Positions 39,934 through 50,353 of a stretch of DNA of 64,000 nucleotides are shown here, piece by piece. This DNA comes from Aphanomyces cochlioides. Its lineage: Eukaryota; Oomycota; Saprolegniomycetes; Saprolegniales; Verrucalvaceae. The notes beneath the pieces were generated by a model. It made no database searches. It was given only the letters and a program-made list of their open reading frames with translations, and was not told the DNA's origin. The stretch spans positions 434,001-498,000 of the forward strand of contig JAHQRK010000002.1 in NCBI GenBank assembly GCA_019828595.1, in the 5' to 3' direction. Both the position numbers and the translations under genes were made by a program. Within the stretch, counting starts at the first letter, position 1. The number at the start of each line of letters is the position of its first letter.

Positions 39934-41595
39934 ATGCGATTTAATGGTTCCCACGATACGTTGGACGAAGGTTCACCTTTGATTCCTGCGCCACGTCGAC
40001 CGCTTGATTACAACTCGGATTCCGGTGTGCAATACGGACGTCGACGGGAAGGTACAAGTGTCATAGAAAGATCAAACAACATAATCTTGTAGATGGATCA
40101 TTGTCACCGTCGACGCGCCGTCATGTTTACTATGGTGCAGGACACTACAATGCAACCAACAATAGCTCGTCGGACGAAGAAAATGACGATACGTTTGCGA
40201 TTTCGATCGATAGACAAATGGACAGACTGCCTCTCCCTCATGCCAAGTCGTCCCGAACTGCGCTTCGTGCATTCCTGAAGAAACCCACGCAGGCAGGGGA
40301 ATCCATGACAATGTAGACTTACTCGATCTTTACATTTAGCTGGAATCTGTTCAAGACAAGGCGAATCGATACACACGCCGTACGCGCATGCGCAACATGA
40401 AGAAATTCCGTGTACGTCACAATCACGATTTATTCCATCGTCATGGTGTCTTCATCTAGCAAGGAATGGGTGTCCCCAAGTTACTACGTGTCTCAGCGTA
40501 CTGCACCTGCGACTCGATCTCGTTGTTCAAGCTTTTGAAATGGCTCGAACGCGTGGAAACTGGTCAATTACCAGGTGGAGAACTCAACCCGAATGGCTGG
40601 GTCCACAAAATGTACATGGGCGCAATTCACTCTTCGTGCGTCGCTGAGGAACGAGAAGAGTAAGATTCACGTTGACTTCTGTAATAATTGCTTTTAGGGA
40701 TATGATTACGGACGAAATGTTGGCCATCGAGCGCAAGGATGTCTTCTACTTTGCGTAAGATCGAATGGATATTTGCAGTAATAAGTCGTGTAGTACTGGA
40801 TGCACTGTCTTTTGGGGTTTGACACGCGCAGAGGAACAAGCTCACATTCAAGCAATCCGGGCTTTTTCCAAGGGCAACGTCAAGCAAGTCGAAGTAGAAG
40901 ACATGGACTTTTGCTACGGAGAGACGAGCAGGTAGATTTGATTCATTTTGATCGTCAACTGATTTTTGCAGTGTCATCAATGACTCGATTACACTGAGTT
41001 CATTTCGTTCGTCGGAGAAGATTGCCATTTCGTTTGCCATGGCGCAGTCGTCCAAATTGGATGTATTCGAGCAACGTGTCGACGAAACAATACAAGAAAC
41101 CCGACATATCCCGCAAACGCTGGCCGAGACGGGTGAGATCAAGAAGTATTCTCAAAAAGATATTTCTCAACTCATCGGTCGTCTCTTCATCGAGGTACTG
41201 ACCGAAATATCTGCCGATATCCTAACATGATCACAGCGAAGTGACATCAACTTGAATTCGGACATGTTAGATGATCCTGATTTTTTTTGGGAAGACGACG
41301 AGTACCAACCTTTGTACAAGAAGATGATGAAATACCTCGATGTGGACAATCGCGTGCAGATTCTCAACACACGTCTTGATATTTTGCGTGAATTGTGCGT
41401 ATAGATTTGTTCGGAGGTGTAATTGATGGACTCACTCGTAGGTTGGATGTGCTGAGTCAACAGCTTGCGCGTCAGCACGATACCAAGCTCGAATGGATTG
41501 TCATTTGGCTCATCGTTGCTGAAGTCGTCGTAGAAGTTTTCTGGAATATCTTGATCAAGGACATTTTGGGTTTCTTCGCGCATAACCGGGAGTAA
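39934..41595 (+). CDS. RMD1/DUF155 family protein, paralog 1
   Basis: Nine exons: 39934-40051, 40093-40292, 40340-40411, 40460-40659, 40698-40754, 40794-40931, 40972-41194, 41237-41394 and 41442-41595, giving 439 residues. Family core: LLRVSAYCTCDSISLFKLLK, ERKDVFYFATGCTVFWGLT, EVEDMDFCYGE, the EKIAISFAMAQSSKLDVFEQ and ETIQETRHIPQTLAETGEIK helices, DFFWEDDEYQPLYKKMMKYL, and one C-terminal membrane helix (LEWIVIWLIVAEVVVEVFW). The 100-residue N-terminal tail is disordered. Related yeast RMD1/RMD8 and human RMND1 are linked to meiosis, vesicle or mitochondrial functions; exact role unknown. Intron 2 (40293-40339) begins GC instead of GT, where paralogs have GT. Confidence 0.9.
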
Positions 41596-41787
41596 ACACG
41601 TACTTTTTTCTTTCTTCGTCCTTTGCTTCTCATCGCACAGTTTCGGCGGCACTTCGCACTGTCCTTTCTTGCTTCTAACTGTTCTTTCACTTGGCGCGCA
41701 AATTGCAATGTGCGAGAGATCTCCAAAACATTTTTTCAAACCTTTCCAGAAAAAAGTTTTTTTCATTCTTAAAATTGCACGAAGCAG

Positions 41788-43491
41788 ATGCAGTCAAGGA
41801 CGATGCGGTTCCACGACTCGGGCGTGGAAGACAGCGAGGAGCCGTCACCATTAGTCCAGGAAGACCACCCACTTCCGCTTAATTACAACTCGGATTCAGA
41901 GATTCAGTATGGAGCTCATTATGGTAGGTCCTGTGCCACAATGACTAAATTTGATTCTGCGGCTCACAGGACAAAGCTCTCCTTCAACGCGTCGACATGT
42001 TTATTATGGAGCAGCAGGGCACTATAATGCGACACACGACAGCTCGACTGACGAAGAAACTGTTGGGACTGTTTTTTCGTCCGCCAAAGACACACTGATG
42101 AACCAAATGATCTTGCCGTATGCCCGCTCATCAAGAACAGCTTTACGTGACTTCCTTACACGTCCGAAATTGGTAAGGATATATAATCTGTTGATTTGAG
42201 TGTCACTGCCAAGTAGCTTGGGAATGGTACGAATGGCAAAGTCAATCGATATACGCGCCGCACTCGCATGCGCAACATGAAGAAGTATCGAGTATGAAGA
42301 CATTTTGATCTGATTGGAGCTCAGTTTTGTGTGAATAGGAAGATGTGGGTATGTCAAGATTACTCCGTGTGTCAGCTTACTGCACATGCGATTCTATTTC
42401 ACTTTTCAAGCTTTTAAAATGGCTCAATCGAGTTGACACAGGGCAACTACCAGGGGGCGAACTCAATCCTAATGGATGGAAGCATAAAATGTACATGGGA
42501 GCCATTCATTCTTCATGCATAGCGACGGATCGCGATGAGTAAGGCATATCAAGAACACTATGTCGTATGCACTAACTTCGTAGTGAAGTAATCACAGAAG
42601 AGCTGCTCGCGATTGAACGAAAAGACGTTTTCTACTTTGCGTGCGCTAGGAATTGACGTGTACTTTATGTGAATGTTTTTCTAGAACGGGGTGCATAGTC
42701 TTCTGGGGCTTAACACGTGCAGAAGAGCAAGCCCACATTCAAGCAATTCGTGCATTTTCTATTGGCACTGTCAAACAAGTCGAAGTGGAAGATATGGAGT
42801 TTTGTTATGGCGAAACAAGCAGGTATATTGCGTGACTTTAACACATCTGAGCGATTGGATTCAGCGTCGCCAACGATTTGATCACTCTATCTTCATTTCG
42901 TGCTGCTGAGAAGATTGCAATCTCATTCGCAATGGCACAGTCGTCAAAACTTGATGTCTTCGAGGAGCGCGTGAGCGAAACGATCCAAGAAACTCGGCAT
43001 ATTCCTCAGACGTTGGCTGACACAGGCGAGATCAAAATGTACTGTCAAAAGGACATTTCCCAACTCATCGGCCGCCTCTTCATTGAGGTAATGTCCTTTA
43101 AATGAATCTTCCAAATGATCGTGGTCTTGTAGCGAAGCGACATCAACTTGAATTCAGACATGTTGGACGATCCTGACTTTTTCTGGGACGACGACGAGTA
43201 CCAGCCTCTCTACAAAAAGATGCTGAAATATCTTGACGTCGCCAACCGCGTCCAGATCCTCAACACTCGGCTCGATGTCCTGCGTGAACTGTACTGCTAT
43301 GACGCGAGATGGAACTCAATGTGTCACATAGGTTGGATGTCTTGAGCGAGCAACTCGAACGTCAACACGGCGCGAAACTGGAATGGATTGTGATTTGGCT
43401 CATCGTTGCAGAAGTCGTAGTGAAAGTATTTTGGAACATCCTGCTCAAGGACGTCATCGGGCTCTTTTATCATGGATATAGCGACGACTAA
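41788..43491 (+). CDS. RMD1/DUF155 family protein, paralog 2
   Basis: Nine exons: 41788-41923, 41970-42172, 42217-42291, 42339-42538, 42584-42640, 42685-42822, 42865-43087, 43133-43290 and 43332-43491, giving 449 residues. Exons 4 to 8 have exactly the same lengths (200, 57, 138, 223, 158 nt) as in the other two paralogs, and the core motifs are nearly identical (VFYFATGCIVFWGLTRAEEQ, FERLEVE-type strand replaced by EVEDMEFCYGE). The first three exons, coding the disordered tail, differ strongly in sequence and length. The C-terminus is a membrane helix plus a short tail. It follows paralog 1 after only 192 bp in the same orientation. Confidence 0.9.
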
Positions 43492-44720
43492 GGAATCAAT
43501 CCGCTTCGAAATGAAATCACCTTGTTCCCCCTATTGAATATTTAACAATTTACAAATGTCACACCACATATTCAGGTGAATATTGAACAATAACCAAAGG
43601 TTAGATCATTATATTACACTATTAAAGGAACGCTACTACTCATGTTCACTCACTAAAACTGAAGCCTTTCATGGGCGCAGTTGTTTGGTTCCATTGAGTG
43701 GGAATGATTGAATCGGTGAAGCTTCCTGGCACCTCGGTGATTCGATCCTTTGTTGGTAAATGCGGTAAAACAAGTTGCCTCTTCTTCTCTGGCAAGTTGT
43801 CGTCGGTTGTTCCGGGAAAGTTCCATTCAGACATATTGTCGTTTGGGTCCAAAACTGGGGTTTTGAGATGTTTCGAAAATGTTTCAATTAATTGAAGCAT
43901 ACACTATTTAAGGTTTACGCAAGCATTTTCTCGATCATGAACGTTAAATAGTGTAATTTCAAACGTTTTAAATGTTTGAAAAACATGTTCGAAGCGTTCA
44001 ATTTCATTTCATTTGAAGTTTGTATTGCGTCAAAATGGCTGCGTCGATATTTTCTTTGCAAGATTCCAGTTTTTTTCTAGAGACACAATATCTCACCATG
44101 AGAATTTTTGTTTTGAGAATTTCAGTACACTTGAATCGCTCAAGATATAATGTGAACGTCATCTCTCCAACTAAGATTGGTTAGATATTTTTGACGACGA
44201 ACAGAATTCGAGAGGTGTGAGAGAAACTTGCAATTTGAATTTGAAGGTATCAAGCTGTTGAACAACAGTCAAGAGCTGAAGTGAGGCGCTTCAGATAAGA
44301 GTAGAATGCTCTTTCAGAGCTTGAATGCTGATATTTTCTATGTAAAATCGAAGCAACCGAACGATGACACCTGCTCTCTTCCGTCAAAGGAGCACTGCAT
44401 GGGTGGATACATGTATTACCGCCGTCTGATCCACTCGTCGCCGCATTGTGCGAGTGAAATGCGACCTTCGTAGGCTGAATCGCGGTCGGTTTTAGTAGGC
44501 TGCATCCTTATCTAAATCGAGTCAATGCTAGCGCTGTTTGTAGCTGCTGTGAAAGAGGTGCTGCTGCCCGTTGCGGCGTGTTGTGTATGTGGGGGAAGGA
44601 TGCTTGTCATCGTTACTCACTCGGCGGTCGTCTCTCGCTGTCCCACTTTTGAAAAGCTGATTGTGCTATCGATGTGCCGTCAGAATGTCGTCTCATTTGT
44701 AGCTTTCCTGTTGAGTGTGA
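43492..44720. other. AT-rich intergenic stretch
   Basis: Apart from the small minus-strand frame listed separately, no gene is seen. The sequence is AT-rich and holds short inverted and direct repeats of TTTAAACG/ACATTTAAA type near 43910-43990. Confidence 0.45.
43646..43900 (-). CDS. Small hypothetical protein
   Basis: A complete 84-residue frame with its own ATG (43900). Composition is protein-like: NMSEWNFPGTTDDNLPEKKR, then LVLPHLPTKDRITEVPGSF. No domain, signal peptide or membrane segment. It lies alone in an AT-rich gap between RMD1-like paralog 2 and a secreted protein gene. It could be a real small gene, the last exon of one, or chance. Confidence 0.35.
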   Translation of the reverse strand: MLQLIETFSKHLKTPVLDPNDNMSEWNFPGTTDDNLPEKKRQLVLPHLPTKDRITEVPGSFTDSIIPTQWNQTTAPMKGFSFSE

Positions 44721-45389
44721 ATGCGTGCCAGTCTCTTTGTCCTTGGAGTTGTGCTCGCCTTGTCAGCGTTCGACGCTGAAGCGAAGAGTGCCCGCAGCAA
44801 GCATACCGATCGTCGTCTAGCGGGTTATGGTGATTATGGTCTTTCGGCCCGGCCTCCCCAGTCTGGCTTTGGTGGCTTCCGACCTAAACCAGTACAAAAC
44901 CGTGGCACTGGATACGGCGGTGCTGGCATCCCCCCTCGATTCAAGCCTCCAACTGCCATCAGAATTCCACCCAAATTCAACTTTAACCGAGGCACTGGCT
45001 ACGGTGGTCAAGGCATTCCTCCTCAATATCGCGCGACGCGTGGAGCTACACGTCAATCGTTCAATTTGGGAGGACGTGGAGGACGTTTGGGCGGCCCAGG
45101 CGGCCCAGGCGTTGCCCTTCCTCCTGGTTATGGAGGTGGAAGTCGCAGCGGTTTCACACCCAAGTCTTCAAGATGCCTTGCTCCTGGCTCCTGTGGTCAA
45201 GGTCGTCCTCCTAACAATGGACCAAGAGGCGGTGGCACCTCCAGCCTCTTCAACAAGAATCGGTTTGTCGCTCCTGGAACTGGCGGTCGTGGTATTCCTC
45301 CTCGCTTCCAGCTCTCGTCAAACCCTTTTTCCCGTGGAGCCACTGGGCGCAGAACTGGTGCCACGGGACGATTTTTGAAGGAAGAATAA
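44721..45389 (+). CDS. Secreted Gly/Pro-rich repeat protein
   Basis: Single exon, 222 residues. The N-terminus MRASLFVLGVVLALSAFDAEA is a clear signal peptide, followed by a basic stretch (KSARSKHTDRRLAGYG). The rest is low complexity with a repeated motif: NRGTGYGGAGIPPRF, NRGTGYGGQGIPPQY and, more loosely, VAPGTGGRGIPPRF and LAPGSCGQGRPP. No known domain. Similar Gly-rich secreted proteins serve in cell walls, adhesives or spore coats, or are candidate effectors; this is inference. The RRLA sequence after the signal peptide is not enough to call an RxLR effector. Confidence 0.75.
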   Translation: MRASLFVLGVVLALSAFDAEAKSARSKHTDRRLAGYGDYGLSARPPQSGFGGFRPKPVQNRGTGYGGAGIPPRFKPPTAIRIPPKFNFNRGTGYGGQGIPPQYRATRGATRQSFNLGGRGGRLGGPGGPGVALPPGYGGGSRSGFTPKSSRCLAPGSCGQGRPPNNGPRGGGTSSLFNKNRFVAPGTGGRGIPPRFQLSSNPFSRGATGRRTGATGRFLKEE

Positions 45390-45432
45390 ACTCCACTGCG
45401 AGTAGTTTGTGCTCTATGGACGCCTCACCAAA

Positions 45433-47676
45433 CTATCTTTTTTTGCTTTTTGAATTGTGCGTGCAAAGGCTACGTCCTACCCATTTGCCGTCCTCCACCC
45501 GGGGCTGGAATCGCTGAAACCACACTAGCAAACATGGACAAAAACATTCTCGTGTCAATAGCATGTTGGTTTGTTGGTGTATTGACATGGTTTTAGTTGG
45601 AATTGCAACGGACGAGTTGCGAGCACGAGTGTACATCGCAGTCGCATTGTACGGGCTGTGAGCAAAGAGTGGACTGTGCGTCGCAGGGACAAACTTGTAT
45701 TCGAGAGGAAGCGCAGTTTCGCTCCTGTCATCCCATGGCGAAATGGCCAACATGGCAAAATTCAAGCCAGAGTTGGCATAAAAGTCGGAAATATCCGAGA
45801 GTGGCTGAGGCACGAGGTCGTGGGTTAAAACGTTGAGATTCGTCGCATCGCTGTAGATCGCACCCTAGGAAAAAAGCGTGACGTCATGTCCACCACAGTA
45901 CATTGCCAACCGTGTTGTAGACTTGGCCACCAGGGAAGGAAAAGAATTGCTGGGGCGTGTTGGCATAGCCACCGAAAGCCACCGTCTGGGCGAGGTTGTG
46001 CATCTGGATGTAGCTCGAAAAGACGGAGCAAGTGCTGCCGCAATAGCCATGGGAGACCAAGATGACATAGTCACGGTCCAAGCCCTTAAAGTTGGATCCA
46101 GGGGCTGGGAAGTTGTCGTAGAACGAGCCGCAGCCAAAGTACACGGGTTGGCTCACCGCCCCAAGCGGAGACTCGGACGTCGATGGCTGTGTCATCCATT
46201 CCTCTGTCAAGAACTGGCAATGCGTCTTGGGGCTGTACCATTGACTTGGACAGAATTCACTCTTGCAGGCGACAGGAAGGGTACGCAGATATTTGCCACC
46301 TTGAGTCGCAAGCAAGTCAAAGAGAGCACTGTGGCGGAGATGGTACGACGCGCTGGTATGAGGGCCGACAGCTTCATGGGGGCCATTGCGGTCAAGTTGT
46401 GGAAAGAGGTAGCGGATGGTCGAGTAGCCGAGACAAATGTCGCCGCCGCCATTCTCGGTCAAGTCAATGATGAACGTCTTCGTGTTGGATTCTGTGAATT
46501 GTGCCAAATCAAGCGTGACGTTGAAGGCAAACTGAGCATTGAAATCCGCGTCGCTCTGGTCGGTTGAGGGGGAAAATCCAGAGATCTTGAGGACACCGAC
46601 ATCGTCACCTGAGTCGACGTACGACACTTCAGGAGAGGGTTCAAACAGTCCATGGGCAATAAATTGACGGAGAAGGCGCTGGAAGAGGATTTCGAGCTTC
46701 TTCTCCTTGTTTGTTTCAGGAACACGGCCTGGCGTGACGGCACCATTGAGCGCAATCCAGTTGTATGTGACGACTTTGGTTTCTTGCGTCCAAGCGTGAA
46801 CTCGACAGAAGGCAACGTTGGCAATTCATACTCCGACAATGGGCGGAAGATGAAAAAGCCGCGGCCAGTCGCAAAGCCAGAGACGGCCAATTTGAAACGG
46901 GTGCCGCCGTCTTTGAGAGTGCCCACACTGGTGTCGGCAAAGTTACGAAGGACATCCAAGGCAGGCTGGCCGTCAATCGCAGTGACGTCCCAGCCGACGA
47001 CGTCAAAGTCATGGGCGTCGTTGGAGAAGAACGTCTTGTAGATGTTCACTTCCGTGGTATCAGGATGCGCCATTTGAATCACCTAAAGAGCCCAACGGTG
47101 AAACAAGTCGCCAAGGAAGTAGTCTTACTTGAGAGTCGCCGCGTTCGACGCTGATGAGCGACGCAGGGAGCAATGCGTAGTACGAACTGTACAGCGATGG
47201 CTTGTGGTAAGACGTGTGGGCGTCGTTGAGCTTGCGGAAGGCGCTGTAGATGGCATTGTGGAGGTCCAAGTCGGTGTCAAAGTCCGTGGCTTCAATGGCG
47301 TTCAACTCGGCATCGAGATCCACCGCAGGAAGCGTATATGGGCCAAAGGAATGCTCTTGCTTGGCAGTTTCGGAGAAGATGTAGCTAGGAATCGGTCGGC
47401 GAATATGCTCCAAGATGATGGCTTTCTCACTGGCGTTGTAAGGGATGGTATGGACGCATTGCGTGAGCTGGTTGAGGGTGAAGAATCGATTGTCGAGGCA
47501 TGGGTTGCGATTGAAAAACATGGACGAGAACGTTGTGGTAGGATTGGCATGGAAAGCCACGAGAGCTCCAATGACGCCGACGAAGCCGACGGCCGCCAAG
47601 ACGACCGACTTGGTCACGCTGGGCCGCGATGCTTTCCGGCTTCGTTCACGCTGAGCAATCGAGCTGACTCGTCCAT
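45433..47676 (-). CDS. S41-like (tail-specific protease fold) secreted/membrane protein, one frameshift
   Basis: Exons 47676-47650 (MDESARLLS), 47608-47129, 47082-45902 and 45864 downward; introns 41, 46 and 37 nt. A signal-anchor (SVVLAAVGFVGVIGALVAFH) is followed by a luminal part. LNDAHTSYHKPSLYSSYYA and the later IIDLTENGGGDICLGY and VSHGYCGSTCSVFSSYI resemble the core of S41/CPAF-type peptidases, in which Ser of the GSTCS segment would be the nucleophile. Near 46785-46800 the frame must shift by one base (between LPSVEFTL and QETKVVTYNWIALNG) with no intron that would repair it. This is either an inactivating mutation or a sequence error. The last exon is uncertain: it may stop at 45433 or be spliced once more near 45540. 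Confidence 0.6.
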
Positions 47677-48778
47677 GGCAAATTGCGATGTGGATCAGAC
47701 TTGGAACGAAGTCAACACCAGCCACATGGTTTCTCCATCAAGTCCTTCGAGTTGCACGGTTGAAAATGTCCACTCCATCCGATCGTGCATGAACAAAGGA
47801 CGAACTTTAATGGACTCGTTGTACCTTCATCCAGCGACACCAAAGTGCGGCCAATGACGTGAATTCATCAACGTCTCGATGGCTGATGGCGTTAGAATTG
47901 ATTAGGATTGCCAGATTTAGTGGGCTACAAGCTCTAGAAGTCCATGCAGCTCATAAGTTGAATGGATAGCAGAATTCGCGTCATGATCAGCGACACAGTC
48001 GATTCAACCAATTTCTGGTCTTACTGAAACAACCAACGACCGAGACGACGAAGGAGGAAGAGTTTGAAGATTCAACATTCAGTGCTGATCAGTCCATTTC
48101 CTCCACGAGTTTCCCTAAATTTCATAGTTGAGCGCTCTAAGAATCACCGTCCACTTTAGCACCCTCAGCTTCTTCAAGCACTGTAAGAGTGCCAAGTCTA
48201 TGGATGTGATCGCAATTGAACCCGGCCATGTCCTCCATGCGCACAAAATGTTGGGTCAAAAACTGCTAAGGGGGAATACTGCAGTCATTTCTATCGTGGA
48301 GATCCCCCAAATTAGCTTAATTACCGTATTCAAATGCCAATGTGCGAATGACTGGACGATGAACCATTAACATCCAAAGCCTTCGTGCGGAACAGGATGT
48401 TATTAATAGTTATCCTCGTGAGCTTAATGTTATTTGTCCAATAAAAACGTCTCTTGAGTATTTATAGAATTATGATTGGCTAAAAAGTCACGAAATTCGC
48501 TACAGTTAAAATATTTACAGTGTTAATCAAACTCTATTATTAACTCGACACCCAAGAGGATAGTTGACGGAAGCGAGTTCACCTCGTTTCGATAGCAAAT
48601 TGAAAGATTTTCTTATCACCAAGGGTAGTCTATGCATGCACAAGCTTTGTTGACTACAGGCGATCATATGCTCTATGTTAAAGTTAAATTAAATTAGAAT
48701 TTACCACTTTATACTTGGAAAATGTATTGAAAAGTGGACATCATATCCCAAGAGATCCTGATTTTTGCATGGACCAAC
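47677..48778. other. Intergenic stretch, 1.1 kb
   Basis: No gene supported. AT-rich right half, directly upstream of RMD1-like paralog 3. Confidence 0.5.
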
Positions 48779-50353
48779 ATGGACGAAAAACTTGCACCGC
48801 CAGATGAGAGATCACGCTTGATCCAGCGACCACCGCCGCTGCGACTGGATTACAACTCAGACTCTGGGGTGCATTATGGCCGTCGTGCTCGTGGTTTGTA
48901 TTCTTGGCTTTGAGATGACACTTGCTTGCCCTTGAGTAGAGATTCCGTCCACCGTCCATGCTGACTACGGCACAAGACTTACAGAGACGTACAATGACTC
49001 GTCTGACGATGAACCAGCGTTCACGCCACTGACAAGCCTCACATTTATAAAGGTACGACGCTCTCTTGCAAGGTGAATGCAGCTTATTGAATGCATAGAC
49101 GAGCAATGCTCAGAAGACGAACAATCGACGCACTCGTATGCGCAACATGAAGAAGTTTCGCGTACGCAGCCTCAATCTTCCTCTTTTTCACATGACATTG
49201 AGTGTAGAAAAGCATGGACCAGACACAACTCTTGAGAGTGTCGGCGTATTGCACGTGCGATTCATTGGCACTCTTCAAACTCTTGAAGTGGGTCCAACGA
49301 GCCGAAAACGGTCAACTGGCAGGAGGTCACTTACATCCCAATGGATGGAGTCACAAGATGTATATGGGTGTTATTCACTCGTCTTGTGTGTCGGAAGAAC
49401 GTGAGGAGTACGTGATGCTCTTGTCTTCGAATCTTTATTGCGAGTAGTGATCTGATGTCCGAGGAAACACTCGCTATCGAACGGAAGGACGTCTTCTATT
49501 TTGCGTAAGCATCAGTTTACTTGGAGTATTGACCAGTGTGATGTTCGTAGAACGGGTTGCACTGTCTTTTGGGGATTGACTCGGGCTGAAGAGCAAGCAC
49601 ATATCAAAGCACTTCAAGCCTTCTCGGTTGGCACAGTCAAGCAAGTCGAAGTGGAAGACATGGAGTTTTGCTATGGTGACGCCAGTGGGTCGAGCTCAAA
49701 TCACAAATATTTGTCCATTTTACGTTGAATGTAGAGTTGCAAATGACTTGATCACACTCCGATCATTTCATGCATCCGAGAAGATTGCCATTTCATTCGC
49801 AATGGCTCAGTCTTCAAAACTCGATGTCTTTGAGCAGCGTGTGGGCGAAACCATCCAAGAAACGCGGCATATTCCTCAAACTCTGGCAGACACTGGTGAC
49901 ATTAAACAGTACTCTCAAAAGGACATTTCACAGCTCATCGGTCGACTGTACATGGAGGTATCCCTTCCAATCCAAGTCTCGGCAGTCTTTTATTGTGTCT
50001 TGTAGCGAAGTGATGTCAACTTGAACTCGGATATGTTGGACGATCCAGATTTCTTTTGGGACGATGACGAGTACCAACCTCTTTACAAAAAAATGATGAA
50101 ATATCTCGACGTCGACAATCGTGTCCAGATTCTCAACACTCGTCTCGACGTTCTTCGTGAACTGTACGACCAGCAACTCTTTCAGTCAATAACCTTTGTA
50201 TGCAGATTGGACGTCCTGAACGAGCATTTGGCACGACAACATGATACAAACCTCGAATGGATCTGTATATGGGTGATCGTTGCCGCCGTCTTCGTCAAGA
50301 TCTTTTGGAACATTGTCGTTAAGGACTTTCTCGGTCTCTTTTGTCATCCGTAG
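48779..50353 (+). CDS. RMD1/DUF155 family protein, paralog 3
   Basis: Nine exons: 48779-48893, 48940-49052, 49099-49161, 49208-49407, 49448-49504, 49551-49688, 49735-49957, 50006-50163 and 50206-50353, giving 404 residues. Exons 4-8 match the other paralogs in length to the base. The tail is shorter: the STRRHVYYGAGHYNAT stretch seen in paralogs 1 and 2 is reduced to HADYGTRLTETYN. The core is intact (VFYFATGCTVFWGLTRAEEQ; FFWDDDEYQPLYKKMMKYLD; membrane helix LEWICIWVIVAAVFVKIFW). It is separated from paralog 2 by 5.3 kb holding two other genes, so it is an older or moved duplicate. Confidence 0.9.

Noticed and set aside
44790..44840. RxLR-type effector motif in the Gly-rich protein
   Set aside because: Only RRLA is present, with no RxLR-dEER arrangement, and the likely host group lacks typical RxLR effectors.
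45878..47857. Plus-strand ORFs of 229 and 242 residues
   Set aside because: Antisense to the S41-like gene, whose motifs and introns are convincing.
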